A stretch of 64,000 nt of DNA from Cliona cf. orientalis (taxonomy: Eukaryota > Porifera > Demospongiae > Clionaida > Clionaidae). This document shows positions 13,001 through 24,800 of this stretch, piece after piece. Position 1 is the first letter of the stretch, and each line of letters opens with the position of its first letter. Both the position numbers and the translations under genes were made by a program. A model generated the notes under the pieces. It saw nothing but the letters and a program-made list of their open reading frames with translations. It made no database searches and had not been told where the DNA came from. The stretch lies in NCBI GenBank assembly GCA_963930775.1, contig OZ005705.1, positions 7,254,001 to 7,318,000 of the forward strand. The letters run 5' to 3'.

Positions 13001-15070
13001 TCTGCTGCTGTACAGGAGGGGAAGGGAGGGAGGGAGGGAGGGGGGGGAAGTCTGCTTTAATTTTGCCAGCTGCACGTGGAATTTGTTGGAATGGACTCAG
13101 GGCTGGGAAGTACATAGAAACATGCAGGTGGGTAGTGTTAACGATCGTACAGATGTGTATTATTATTATTTATAGCCAAGAGGACCACAATTAGCAAGAT
13201 TATTAAATTTTTAAATTTTCAGCATCATGTATTTGCAGAGAGGCTGCAGCTCATACCTGCAAAGCTTAAAGGGGGGGGGCTTCCATCGTGGTAGCAGTAT
13301 CAATGGAAGAGTAGCTGTCCTCTTGCATTTATATGATATAATAATATAGCAGCTGCATAAGTCTTTGCCCTTATATAAGGCTTCACTCACTAGCTGCATG
13401 TCACTATAATAATATACACAGCTGACCTGACAATATGAGAAAACTTGATGTGAAGGTGTCTACAATAATACAGGATGACTTTTTACACTTTACTATGATA
13501 CTACTGTTGTGTTGTCTCATTTGTTACAGCATACTAAAATTAATGGTCAATTCTATGTACTGAGCTACGTATATACGTAAGACAACATTCATTTTTGTTG
13601 TTTAAGGGATGTTCTTTTTATGGGATGAACGTTGTTGGCAGCCGCTGACTAGTATTGCTCTTTGCACACCTGTCGTTCTACTCCCCGTTCTCCATAAACG
13701 GAGCTGGTGCGGTGAGCCCTACTACTCATGCATTGTCACAGTCGTTGAGTGTTTGGCTAAAAAGCAGCTCTGGCCCAAAATGCGGAATATAACTTCAAAA
13801 GAGCTTGACAATGCGACGTGAATAGTTGTCTCTGGACGGATACGCTGTTTTTGTTGACACTGACTGGCCTTGCCAGGGAAGCCATAGGCCACGGCTAGAG
13901 GCTAGGGAGTGTTTTGGAATTGCAGCGGGAAGGGAGAGAGAGAGATGCTGGTTATATTGTCTGTGACTCTACTTGCTACATCAAATTTGCTATTAAGTTG
14001 TTGAAACTGCAGACATAGTATCAGAACGAAACATGCATGCCTTGCATGGTAGAAATGGCTTAGAGTGTACATTGTTAATTTCCCAGGGACTGCCCAGCCA
14101 TTAAGCTTATATGTACGCAATAATCGCATAACATCCATCGCATCATGTGCATGGTATGCCGTGTATGATTATGAATTTGAATTGGTTGCAAGGAGCCGCT
14201 GTTTTCCTTGGATGCTGGAATGTCAGAGTGCACTCACCTGTGTGACGCTCACTGCAGCTAGTGAACTGTTGTACGTGTTTTCCTCATTATTATATAGCTA
14301 GTGTGAGGTATATATATTATACGTAGTAATAGTACCATGCGGAAAAGGGGGGCTATAGGTGGGGAAGTGTTCTCTGCCATACAAGGGCAGGACAAGTTCC
14401 TGAGTTTAGAGTTCTTAACGTCCTGTTATTCATTGTGGCTTTGCATTCTTCCATGTCCCATTCCCGTACAGCAATCCTGTCAGAGGCACATGGCCACCGA
14501 ACACTCGACTCTACCCAAGTCAAGCAGGAAGAAGGCAAAGGTGTGTGGGGGCTGTGAGTGAGTGTACGTGTTAGTTCTTATTCGGTTTGTCCCCCAGGCC
14601 CTAGTCCCCCGATCTTTTTAAGCTGGTGAATAGGGCCTGGAAACAAATTATTATTGTCACAAAAATTAATAATTAGTTACATGCACTAGTCGAGAGAAAA
14701 TGATTATTGTGCTATATAATTACTGTTCTGTGGAAAAATTCAGTGTATTTTTCTCTGCTCATTTGAATGCATTTTCTGTTTGCAGAGGAAGCGATCCCTC
14801 GCATCCCATCTCTCGGGATACAACCCAAGCAAGCTTCACAACACTTCCGATCAAAAACCAGACTGTTCTCCAGAGATTATTGAAGAAGGTATCACTCGTA
14901 AAGAACACAATCAAGACTCTGCAGTGCGCAGCAAGACTATCAGTGAGGAGACGGGCAGCGTTGATGCAGCTCTCAGGGATTCAGATGCTGTGACATTTAG
15001 TCGTTTAAGTAAACTGCAGCTGACGAGTATGAAATTTCTTGTTCCAGTCGTGCATAGGACTAGAATCTGA
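1103..15070 (+). CDS. GTF3A: Transcription factor IIIA, nine C2H2 zinc fingers, 11 exons
   Basis: The exons are 1103-1216, 1360-1469, 1669-1759, 2235-2329, 3480-3553, 4098-4181, 4407-4447, 5132-5215, 10839-10934, 14472-14540 and 14786-15070. Every junction keeps frame, giving 380 aa (human about 365). TFIIIA binds the internal control region of 5S rRNA genes and 5S RNA and nucleates TFIIIB/C assembly. Nine fingers run from C12 to about H274. As in vertebrate TFIIIA, finger 7 has the short C-x2-C spacing while the others have C-x4-C. Finger 8 carries GRTYTTLYNLRLH before INSFH, like the RSYTT-FNLR-H--SFH of known TFIIIA. The last exon opens with RKRSLASHLSGY, the conserved post-finger TFIIIA motif. 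An in-frame stop at 1073 fixes the ATG at 1103. Exon 2 uses the donor at 1470 (GTACGT); the donor at 1474 would break the frame. Fingers 7, 8 and 9 are each split by an intron. A polyadenylation signal AATAAA lies at 15140-15145. Confidence 0.96.
3990..4097 (+). repeat. Pyrimidine-rich simple repeat serving as splice-acceptor tract of GTF3A exon 6
   Basis: CCCT and CT repeats and C runs stretch unbroken to the AG at 4096-4097. The tract is both a microsatellite and an unusually long polypyrimidine tract. A similar C-run precedes the acceptor of exon 2 (1328-1359). Confidence 0.85.
7832..7918. repeat. Imperfect foldback element
   Basis: The outer arms are GAGAGTTCT (left) and AGAACTCTC (right). 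The inner arms are ACTGGAGGTCATAT and ATATCTCCAGT. Together they form a short interrupted palindrome in intron 8 of GTF3A that resembles a small MITE remnant. No target-site duplication was recognised. Confidence 0.45.
8714..8753. repeat. Pentanucleotide AGCTA array
   Basis: About five perfect GCTAA units are followed by two GCTAG variants. It is a simple tandem repeat in intron 8 of GTF3A. Confidence 0.9.
8945..9015. repeat. CATGTA-type self-complementary repeat
   Basis: Overlapping words CATGTA, TACATG and GCATG repeat for about 70 bp. Each is palindromic or nearly so. The same word class recurs around 37080-37110, 38030-38070 and 39090-39230. Confidence 0.75.
10014..10130. repeat. GA-rich microsatellite
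   Basis: An almost pure GA tract with GGGA interruptions near the end of GTF3A intron 8. Open frames through it are only Arg/Glu or Ser/Leu runs and are not coding. Confidence 0.92.
10935..14471 (+). other. Intron 9 of GTF3A (3.5 kb)
   Basis: This intron splits finger 9 between its cysteine and histidine halves. It holds a TGCAC pentamer array (11139-11157), C runs (10997-11010 and near 11372-11405) and CCCT repeats (11905-11940). No further exon was found. Confidence 0.75.
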
Positions 15071-16489
15071 ACACTACCCAAAATTTTTAATATTGAATTT
15101 TTATCTATGATGTCAGTTTCATTAATAATTTCTTATATCAATAAATCTCAACCATTATTAATGCTACAACTAAGGAACTTCATAAACTGATAAAAAAAAA
15201 AATTAGTAAAATAGGTAATACCAATTCTATGCATCTTAGAGTTGACATTGATTACACTGCCATGCATGAGAGATGATAGGATCTTGTAGCTATGTATGAG
15301 AGTAGCAGCTGAGCGACAGCCCTATATAGTGTTCGTGCAATGCTTGCTGGCTAAGCTGGGAGCTCCATAAACCTGCAGCGCACGCACAGGACATTATTGG
15401 CACAGTTTTAGCGCTAACAATTATTGTTGTGGACGGAGCTTTTTATTAACCCAATTAGCGCCATAATCCACTTGATCAATTAACCTAATTGGTGTAATCT
15501 GGCGTTTACACAGTGAGCCACTTGACACAAATAATCTACCTATTATTAACAATTACTGCAGCACTAGTGCGGTATACAGTACATGCATAAGATAGCGATG
15601 TTGTCAGCGCGTGTGCGTGGGCTGAATTAGAAAAATAACTAAGATATCATTAGTTCCAATATTGAAGGCACTTTCAAGATAATCTGGCCACTTACCTCTC
15701 GTTATTTCGCTATTGAACGTTTATACACTTTTAATAATAAGACATTCCATCCTCTGACAGTGGTAACAATTACGGGCTAGCATTGAAGCTGTCGGCGAAA
15801 TCGAAGGCCACACGCGATAGACCATAGAACAGGCTAAGTTTCTCGAGTTTTTACCCTCCGAGCATGGATCTGACCATGTATAGAAGAAATTGACTGGCGA
15901 AGGCTGGCTAAGACGTCAAAAGGCAGCAATAACGGCGAGTTCAGATGCCCAGGTAGCAGGGTCCGCAGGCTACGATTTCAAATATGCGCCAAATATCCGT
16001 CTTAATTGAAATTCCTTATCAATCCAAAATACACTTCCGCCTAATAATACAGCGTAGCACAAAATTAGAATAAACAAGAGACTGAGGCCTTTTTGAATAG
16101 TATAAAAGTGATTCTTTCAGATCCGTGCTGCCAAACGAGATTGCAAAGGACTTTGAATTTGGAAGGCGATAAAAAAATCAATGAAAGATTGACAACTGCC
16201 TGTATCTTTAGACTGAGCACTAACTACTGCAGGCTCGGCCGCTGAAACAAGAAAACAAAGTCTATAATAGCGTGCAAAGTAGAATCCAATTAGGAGCAAT
16301 TACTACCAATCAGCCACCAGCTGCAAGGGTCATCCATCGATATCACTGAAAGCGTAGCTACCTCGAAGTTTTGCAGGGCTGCTTCTCTCTATCGCTCGAG
16401 TCTCGGTGTGCAGTCGCTACTAATTTTTTCTCTCTGCTCAAATTTACTTCTTCCCAGCTGGAAAAGTGGCCAACTACGATCCATATACC
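15071..16489. other. GTF3A 3' region and homeobox 5' flank
   Basis: The left part is the GTF3A 3'UTR with AATAAA at 15140. Around 15440-15500 are several TAAT-core sites (ATTAACC, CAATTAACCTAATTGG) of the kind homeodomains bind. A TATAAAAG box sits at 16101-16108, about 390 bp before the homeobox ATG. A pyrimidine tract ending in CAG at 16455-16457 looks like a splice acceptor, so an upstream leader exon is likely. Confidence 0.55.
16101..16108 (+). promoter_or_regulatory. Candidate TATA box of the homeobox gene
   Basis: The sequence TATAAAAG is the clearest core-promoter element upstream of the homeobox gene. The first ATG after it (near 16180) opens only a three-codon frame. Its use as a promoter is inferred from sequence and position alone. 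Confidence 0.4.
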
Positions 16490-17515
16490 ATGCCAGTAGC
16501 AATGCAGCACTCTCCCGTGGAAATGCCTGAAGATCCTGCCTGCTTCCAGACAAAGACTCTCGCAGAATCGCCCAAGGAGAAGAGCTCGGGCTCCGTCAGC
16601 TCAGAGCCCCTAGATTCGTCTCCGGACAGAAGAAAATCGGAATCCTCTGATAAGGGTGACGGAAACGACAGCGACTCCAAGCCAGGCAAGAATCGACAGC
16701 AGAGGCGATTTCGAACCACGTTCACCAGCATCCAACTGCAGGAGCTGGAGTCGGCCTTTGCGAAAACTCACTATCCCGACGTCTTCATGAGGGAGGATCT
16801 GGCAATGAGAATTAATTTAACAGAAGCAAGAGTACAGGTATGAAACGAGTCGTTATATAATAATTGTAGCTATATTTTTGCACGATATATTATCTGCTGC
16901 ATTGCAAGGCTTCTACATGTATAGTTTACAACTATAGCCCTGATTCTTGGTAAAGAAACGCGATAAGTGGCTCATATTTCTCCCTCTCTCTCCGTTTGTT
17001 CCATCCAGGTCTGGTTTCAAAACCGTAGAGCCAAGTGGAGGAGAACACAGAAAGCCAACCAGCTAGCCATGCAGGAGATAATGAATGGCAAGATGATGCC
17101 CTACCACCCTGGGATGCCCCACCATGCCCTGGCCCCTCCACACAATGCCTACATGCCGGTACACACCATGTCGGCTGCAACCTTCGCTCCCAGTCTCTCC
17201 CCAAACAGCTCTGTACTCATGACTCCGAAGTCTGCAGGAACTCCTCCATCGCATGCGCAGTTCATCTCCAAGCAGCATCCGTTCGTTCTCCATCACCCAA
17301 CGGCAAATCACACCCCTAGTCAGACGTCGCTGGCACCCTACCAGTCGCACTCGGCACCGTGGGCCGCAACCAGTCAGAATCAGTTCATCTTTCCCAGCCC
17401 AACGGCCATGAACCCTCCTCCCCTCACGAGTGTCTCCTGCACGCCTTCATTAGGTGTAACAACGCATGCAAATACCATGCCAACACATGCAGTGGCTCCA
17501 GTCAACCACTGGTGA
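16490..17515 (+). CDS. Paired-like (PRD-class, Q50) homeobox transcription factor, two exons
   Basis: The exons are 16490-16837 and 17009-17515, joined in phase 0, giving 284 aa from the first ATG. The frame is open upstream to a stop at 16421 and an acceptor-like site ends at 16457, so extra N-terminal residues from an upstream exon are possible. The homeodomain covers about residues 71-130. It has the [10 protein letters not shown] helix-2 region, [18 protein letters not shown] in helix 3, and Gln at position 50, which marks the paired-like class. The intron falls between homeodomain positions 46 and 47, a site typical of PRD-class genes. The N-terminus is Ser/Asp/Lys-rich; the C-terminal half is rich in His, Pro, Ser and Thr. 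I see no paired domain and no OAR tail. The homeodomain resembles Arx, Drgx and Otp types without clearly belonging to one. It should act as a nuclear sequence-specific regulator of development. Confidence 0.95.
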
Positions 17516-17761
17516 TCGTGGAGTATTCGCAAAATCCAATTCTTAGGGACAATAACTATTATGTACAACAAGAAAGCTCTTCAATCTATACATACTATAC
17601 TACATGACTCAGACAATCTACAGTTCAGCTTGATGCAACTGAAAAACGATTAAACCTCCACAGATATACATGCTCCTCCGACGATCAAGACTATTATTAG
17701 TATCTCAAATCTATATCTAGTGAAGATAAAAACAAACGACAGAGTACAGGTGACCATCCAT

Positions 17762-17801
<40 letters not shown>

Positions 17802-18830
17802 CCCTCTCCCTGGGGCTCTCCCTTCATTGAACTTTTTGATCATCCGTATACTTGTCGTATCTTCTTCTCTTTGACATTGTTTCAATTTGTACATACCGAT
17901 GTCCCTAACACTCGTTTCATTTCAGGACAGTGAATTACCGACAAATCACCAATCTTCATTTTATCGATCATCAATCCTTAACTGGCCACTCTTTCTCACG
18001 TAGCACTAATGTTCATTTTCTGTCTCTGTCTGTCTGCGTAAATCTTAACCGTTGGAAGCTTGCGATTGAGCGGGCTACGAAAATTAATAATTTTCTTTCA
18101 TCATTATTTTCATTTCAAACTTAAGACTTAAAATAGTTTTACCACTATTGTCATTGGATGTATACTGTTCACAATCTCACTAACTGCTTACATTCACGTT
18201 ATTATTATATCATTATTACACAACTCCATATTCCAAAATATATTATGCCAATCTTTGCAGTCAACTTAGCCACATTCCAATATATCCTTTTTTGTGTTTT
18301 TTTTGTGCATATATTGTTATTATATTCATAACAATGAATTTTAATGAGACAAACAAGCAATTAATGAATAGCCACTGATTTCCTTAGAAGTGCAAACTTA
18401 ACACTATTGATTGACCAGCGTGGTTAATCCACGTCATAGGGAGTATATGCATAATAATTATCAGTCAAAATACATCACACGGCCACCGGTTGGCTGCTTA
18501 AAATCAATTAAAAAGTGCCTTCCAAGCACTAAGCAATAATAATTATTAATGACACAATACACGCAGGCAAAGAACCTAAAACTCGCCATGCACATTTGAG
18601 TCGATTTTCCGCATAGTGATAAGCCTAATTCCAAAGCTCTCTTTAATCCCCCCCCCTCAACCGATGTGATAAGTACTTGACTCTAAATAGATTAATCAGT
18701 GTGCGACAAAACTTAAGTGCAAAGAGGAGGAAAAATGTACCAAGGAGCAAGGAAAATGGTCATTTTCTGTACGTACACAATAATACATGCACATTAGGTC
18801 GATCGTTGGGTGACATACTGTGGATTAAGT
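17516..18830. other. Convergent 3' region between the homeobox gene and NUP54
   Basis: This 1.3 kb AT-rich interval holds the 3' ends of two genes facing each other. It contains a CT repeat (17764-17800) and many TAAT cores. No exon or RNA gene was recognised. Confidence 0.6.
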
Positions 18831-21800
18831 TCATGAGAAGCCCTCTTCAATGCACTTGAGATCATCAAAATCTTCCTTGACTATCTTGACCAGCTGAGAG
18901 AGAGCCCCTTGCTGCTGATGTAAATGCTGCGTATACATGAACAAGTGTGAGTGAGTGTATGTGAGTGTGTGCTTAGTGTGCTGTGAGTTTGCTGTGAGTG
19001 TGTGTAGGTGTGGCAGTGGGTAGGTACGAGCGAGTGGGTAGAGTAATTGATGTCTACTCTAGCAGTGCCGCGGCCACATGCCTGGTGCATGATGTTTAGC
19101 CGCAGTATACATGGCAAAGAAGTGGGGGATCCAGTTAGCTCACCAATTACCTGATTCATTATACCCAATTCATGCCCAATTATCACACATAATTCTACTA
19201 CAACTGTCCTAATAATAGCTCCAGATCTGTGCTCTAGGACCACCGGAGTGAGTAGATAGTGTATGATGAAATTTACTCAGAATATTTGAAGACTGATCTG
19301 GTACTCACGTCGTGAACGACAGACAAATAGACGGACAAACAGACCGATAGACAGGTGTGGAGAGAGGTGGACTGCTACTGAAGTACTGCATGCTCATATT
19401 GAGCGCGCTCAGTGGGATAGGATGGGAACTAATTTGGAAAACAAAGAGTTATTTGTGCTTCCAAACTGGGGAGAAAGGGACTTATCCGTCGCACGTAGTA
19501 AGGGGAAAGAATTGGTTGCAATTGATCTGCAAATATGTCTGTGAGTAAAGCTTCAGTGACAGATAGATATGGCATTTGCTCTGTAAGGCAGGTATAAGGC
19601 ATATGGGGTAGGTAGGCTGCAGCCATCAAGTTTCAAATTTCTTAAGTTCCAAAGTGACATTATTCTCTGAGGATTTGCATCAGATGTAAGCAGCCCACCT
19701 CCCTTCATTACCAGCCCATGAAATAACACTGATTCTGATTCTTACTATGGAGTGTAGTATAATATTATAGTAGTGCTTAACCACTCAAACTGTCCCCCCT
19801 TGAAAATAATTATATTTTGTGGTAGCACAGAGCAGAGAAACCACACGCAGCTGGTCTAAACCCTACAAGTGCTCTTTCATTATGCCCTCTACCTCAGAGG
19901 TATACAGCTATGGGGGGTGGCCATGGCCTTGCATCAGCCATGAGCAGCTAGCTAGTTACTACAACTACCAACAGCTATGCTGGCAAATTTACAGAATATC
20001 CTCGCATACAAAAGAGAGGGAAAAATCAGGAGGCTCACCCAATTCCAAAATCTACCCCTGCTCGGGTAGTTATTTACATAGTATGATGCCCGGCAGCCTT
20101 AGCCCTGAGAACCAGGGGTGGTGAGGTATGCAGCATTACTGACTGTATGCAACTTTTTTCAGAGCCAAACGTGACAATAACAAGTCGATCACATACCAAG
20201 CAGCCTATGCTGCAGTGTGATTGGTTGTGAGTAAAGAGAGTTGGTCTTCTCTGAAGAAGACCTGTGCATGCAAGCGCTAGCGGTAAGCCAATCTGGACGT
20301 TTAGAGCAACACAAGAAGATATCATCGCCTTGCTACGCAGTGGAACAATGAGATTGAGTTACTGTCGGACATAAATGCAATTAGCGCTGTTGACATGAGA
20401 TGTCAATAGATGGCCAAGTGCTGGTCGTTTGCAGCATTAGGCACCGTTCACTTTCCGCTCCAATTAACTGCACAACATAATTGCACACAAATGCATGCAG
20501 CGTATGAACACAATGCACATCGACAGACGGACAGACACACAGATACACACATACACGCACCATAGTAGATTATTATATAAACACGACGGCCATTTCTGCT
20601 TCGGTCAGCAATCATATATTAAATATACACACGGATACTCCATTTCTCTGCGTGTTGTGACTCGTAGGGAATCTGCACACAGCGAACGGAGCAGATGTGT
20701 GAACTGACCTTAATGTTTCCTTGGCAAACAAAACGCAAAACTCATGCACACACTCACTCACTCAATAAGTTTATATTTAATACACACGCGCACACACACG
20801 CACACACACAGAGAGAGTACACCTGGACGTCGTGCGACTGCGGTCGGCGGGACCGTGAGAGAGAGAGATAGGGAGGGAGAGAATTTCAGCAGTTTGTAGG
20901 CCCTACATGGAAAGCAGTCCCTCCAGGCCCATTATGATATTTGTGACCAATTTGCCTGATACATTGCAACAGTCTGATATTGTGTCGGAGACTGAAAGCA
21001 CCTGCGCCTGGCCGGCCAAACTGAACCGACTGCATGATTCAGCAGAATCGCCTCAGGCGACAAGCATAGCAGCTTTAATTTGAAATGATCACAATATTGT
21101 CATTACTATTTCACGATCACTGGTAGGTATGAGCATGTCACAAATCTCAGACAAAGTGGCAGATATCATTTGATTTTTTCGTAAGTACGTGCACGGATGT
21201 CTTCCTGTACGTAACATGTGGACGCAATTAAGGATTACCGAGTTCTTCAATTTAGCGTTATTAGTTTTTAAGTTAACCAGTGCACACAGAACACGTTAGG
21301 CGCTCACTTTTTGGCACTTCAGTCCAAAATATCTCATTCCATCAATAAAACTGAAAAATGTTAATCGATGTGGGTATGTAAATTTGCACAAGGCTTCCCA
21401 CGGAGCTACAACTACATCCATCCCTAAAGACACACACATCACAATACAAAAAATGGTATGCATGCAATACAGAAGCATAGCTGAAGCTTAGATCCACTAT
21501 ATACAGCACACACACACATACATACACATACTGGTCCCCAAACATGTTACAAGCGTGTTATGGAGCGCTGTGAGAGAACCGAAGCCGCACTAAAGCTTAA
21601 GAGCTTAGCAACGCAGGCATTGTGCAGTCATACCAACAGCTAGACACGCTGGCTTTCCAATGTGTTTGGGATCACAAGTGGGCTGCGTATAGTGTACTGT
21701 CAACATTGCAGCATTTGTGCTCTGCTGTAGGTTGCCCCAGTTTGCTTCACTTTGCTAGAATTGCATGGCATGGCATGCACTGCTTTGCTATGCAGTTTTT

Positions 21801-24800
21801 GAACACAGGATGTAAGTGGGTCATGGCAAAGGACCGTGGAATGTCAGAAATGCATTCTCAGCACACTTAATGAGATCGTATAACTTTTAAAGGGCTTTTA
21901 AAGTTCATCCCATGGCAAACAAATGCACCTGATACGAAATGAAATATCTATCTGCATACGTATGTAAGTGGATAGAGTTAGCAAGAGAGAGCCATTGGGA
22001 GGGTTTCCCCTCCCCATTAAGGAGCGGAACAGGTATCAGGTGTAGTTCTCATGAAAGAACCAATGAGTTTTTTGTTTCAGAGAAGCTCTGCTGATAATTT
22101 GAGGTCACATAACAACAAAGGAGTGCAAGTGTATGCAACAACCGCACCCAATAGAGATATGGATAGTATGCCGTGCACTGGCGTTTCTGGGAGACCAGTT
22201 ATTCAATATTAGATATTAACAAAAAAATCACAGTGCATGCATGATAATTATATCGATTTAGTGCATATACATAATCTTATTATGCCACAGAGTTGCTTGA
22301 TCAGATGGAATCGCATGAAGTGTGAAACCTTTTCTGGATGGATCAAGGATAACTGTTTCATATGTGGCAAATATTGAATTAAAATACGACAACATTGCAA
22401 TTAATCACAGCCGTTTAGTTAATGAAAGCAATTTTTATAGCAATATCTGCAACATAACAAAGTCTTCACTATATACGTAGAAAGAAGCAGAATGCATAAT
22501 ATGTATAGGGTGGTAACAATACTGATGCTTGCTGCCAGATCAAATGTTTATAGAGAGAACTAGTCAGTATACTACAGGTTAATGACAACAATATCAACAC
22601 TATTGCTTGGACCGACCAGGCCATCACATCAAAGACTTCACACTAGTGAGAGACAGCAAGTACCATTGCACCATGCAGCAAAGAGAATGTTATTGGCTGG
22701 AGCAATCCAAGAAGTTGATGTAGTCCCCCACCACTCCTTTTTGCCCGGCCGGACGGCTCGCTCGCTTGCTGGCATTCGTACAATATTATTATAGCCCAGC
22801 TGCATTTCTGTTTTTGTGTTGTTTACCCACTGCTTCCATTGTTATCCCTTTTTTTCTATTTAGTTCTGTCTGCAAATTCGACCGCCTATATTTGGTCCGG
22901 AGCAACTAAGGGCCGTGATTGAAAAGTCGCCCAGCTTCACACGGCGTCGTAATGAGGAATGCCGCGGTGTTGGCACAGAGGGAGGGAGATCCATCAGCTA
23001 TAGGTGTGTGCAGGAGAGGCGAGCCACCACCTGTACAAAAAACTCCACTTTCCATGTTGGCAGTTGCTTCAACACAACCCTTTCCTTCTATGTCCATGGC
23101 TGTCACGACTTCACAGGCCCATTTCCAAAGCAACACCTACCCCACCAAGAAAGCACGCACAAACACGTGGTACTTTCTTCACTTTATTGCCATTTATCAC
23201 GTTTCTTCTCGCATTTTTTTCTATTGCAAAATGCAGATTTTGCATCAGTGTTCCGGGAGCATTGTACCGAAGGTGCCCTCTCAAACACAAGGATGAGATA
23301 ACAATGGAACCTAAGTGAAATGTGTTCTTCTTTCCTTCCTGCCTTCGATGCAAAACAGCAAATATTTTTGCAAAAAACACACTTCAAATAATGCAATTTT
23401 TAGGCGATTATAGCTGTATTATATTACTATGAGTGCAAACTCCAGGCATTGTAAGGTATTGTACACTAATTCCAAACACTGTGAGTTTTTCTTCATGCAG
23501 CATACACACAGACACAGCTACACATACATACATATTAATATAGGCGCACACATGCAGAGAGAGAACTATTGCCTATTGGCAAACACAGGCTGAATGAGCA
23601 CAATGCGTAGAGATATGGTCATCAATTTTGCACCCAGCTCTGTTATTGTTGCAAATGGTGAGTCGGTCCTTCAACTCCTTGGAAGGGAGCACAAAGAGAG
23701 CTGGCCTCCACCACACCCTGCAAGGGGGGTCCATTCACTGCGTCTCTACCAGCTTCCAAGCTACAAAGCTTTCATGTGGCGCCCTAAACGGTAAACCCCT
23801 ACACATGGTAATCCCCACAATGGATCATGCATTCAGCAAGTCTGGACAGTAGCTGGTATATTATGGATGCTTATCCATTCAAAAAAAAAATGTGACTCTC
23901 TCTCTTCCTTTTCTCTCTAGCATAATAGTTTGTCTATTCAAAAAATCCATTTGCTCTCTCCCTCCCTCCCTCTTTCTCTCTCTCTTTCTCTCTTTCTCTC
24001 CCATCGCCATGTTTATCAGCGAGTGGGCACGGTGCCAGAGTGCAGCTGCTTTAATTTGCTGATTCACTTCTAATTCCAGTGCAGGGCGATGTGGGATGAC
24101 CTTTGATGCTGGCATGTTGAACATATTATCGCGTCGATTCGCTAGCTGAGGGTCTTTATGCTGTGACAATGTACTGGCAACATACGGAGGCCACAAGCTC
24201 AGTATAGCCTGCTTATCTGAGTGAGAGTGAAAGCTTCTAAGAGATGTCAGTTTTGGTCCGGAATACAGTGGGTAGATCGTTTCAGGAATCCAAGGAATCT
24301 ACAGGTTGACTTTGATGACCAACTAATTGAACAAATGCGACAAAATGGTGTCCAAGTGGGCTACCACATAACATGTATGTATGGACATCATAGTACTTAT
24401 GGGTCCACTTTAGTACACCGGACCATTACACACACTTAGAGCCACCACATAAATGTACTGCCAGGACCTGCCTGGCGGTATGTAGCTAAACAGAAAATGT
24501 TGCAACCCATTCGTACACACAAGCTTATACACTGACTATTGTATGTATAATAATAATAATATTATTATGTGCTGATGGCTATAATATAGACAGCTGGCAG
24601 ATTGTATATGTCAATTGATACGATGAGAACAGCACATGACAACTTGGTGGCGCAGGGAGGGGTGAGCGGGTGTATGAGCGAGTGCCATAGGATGGCACCC
24701 TGAAATGCATTTAATGGCTTTGATATTGCTTGGTATTTCTTGGCAGGGGTAGCTGGCTGCGCCGTTGTTATCGGTAACACTTACAAACCACAGCAACAGC

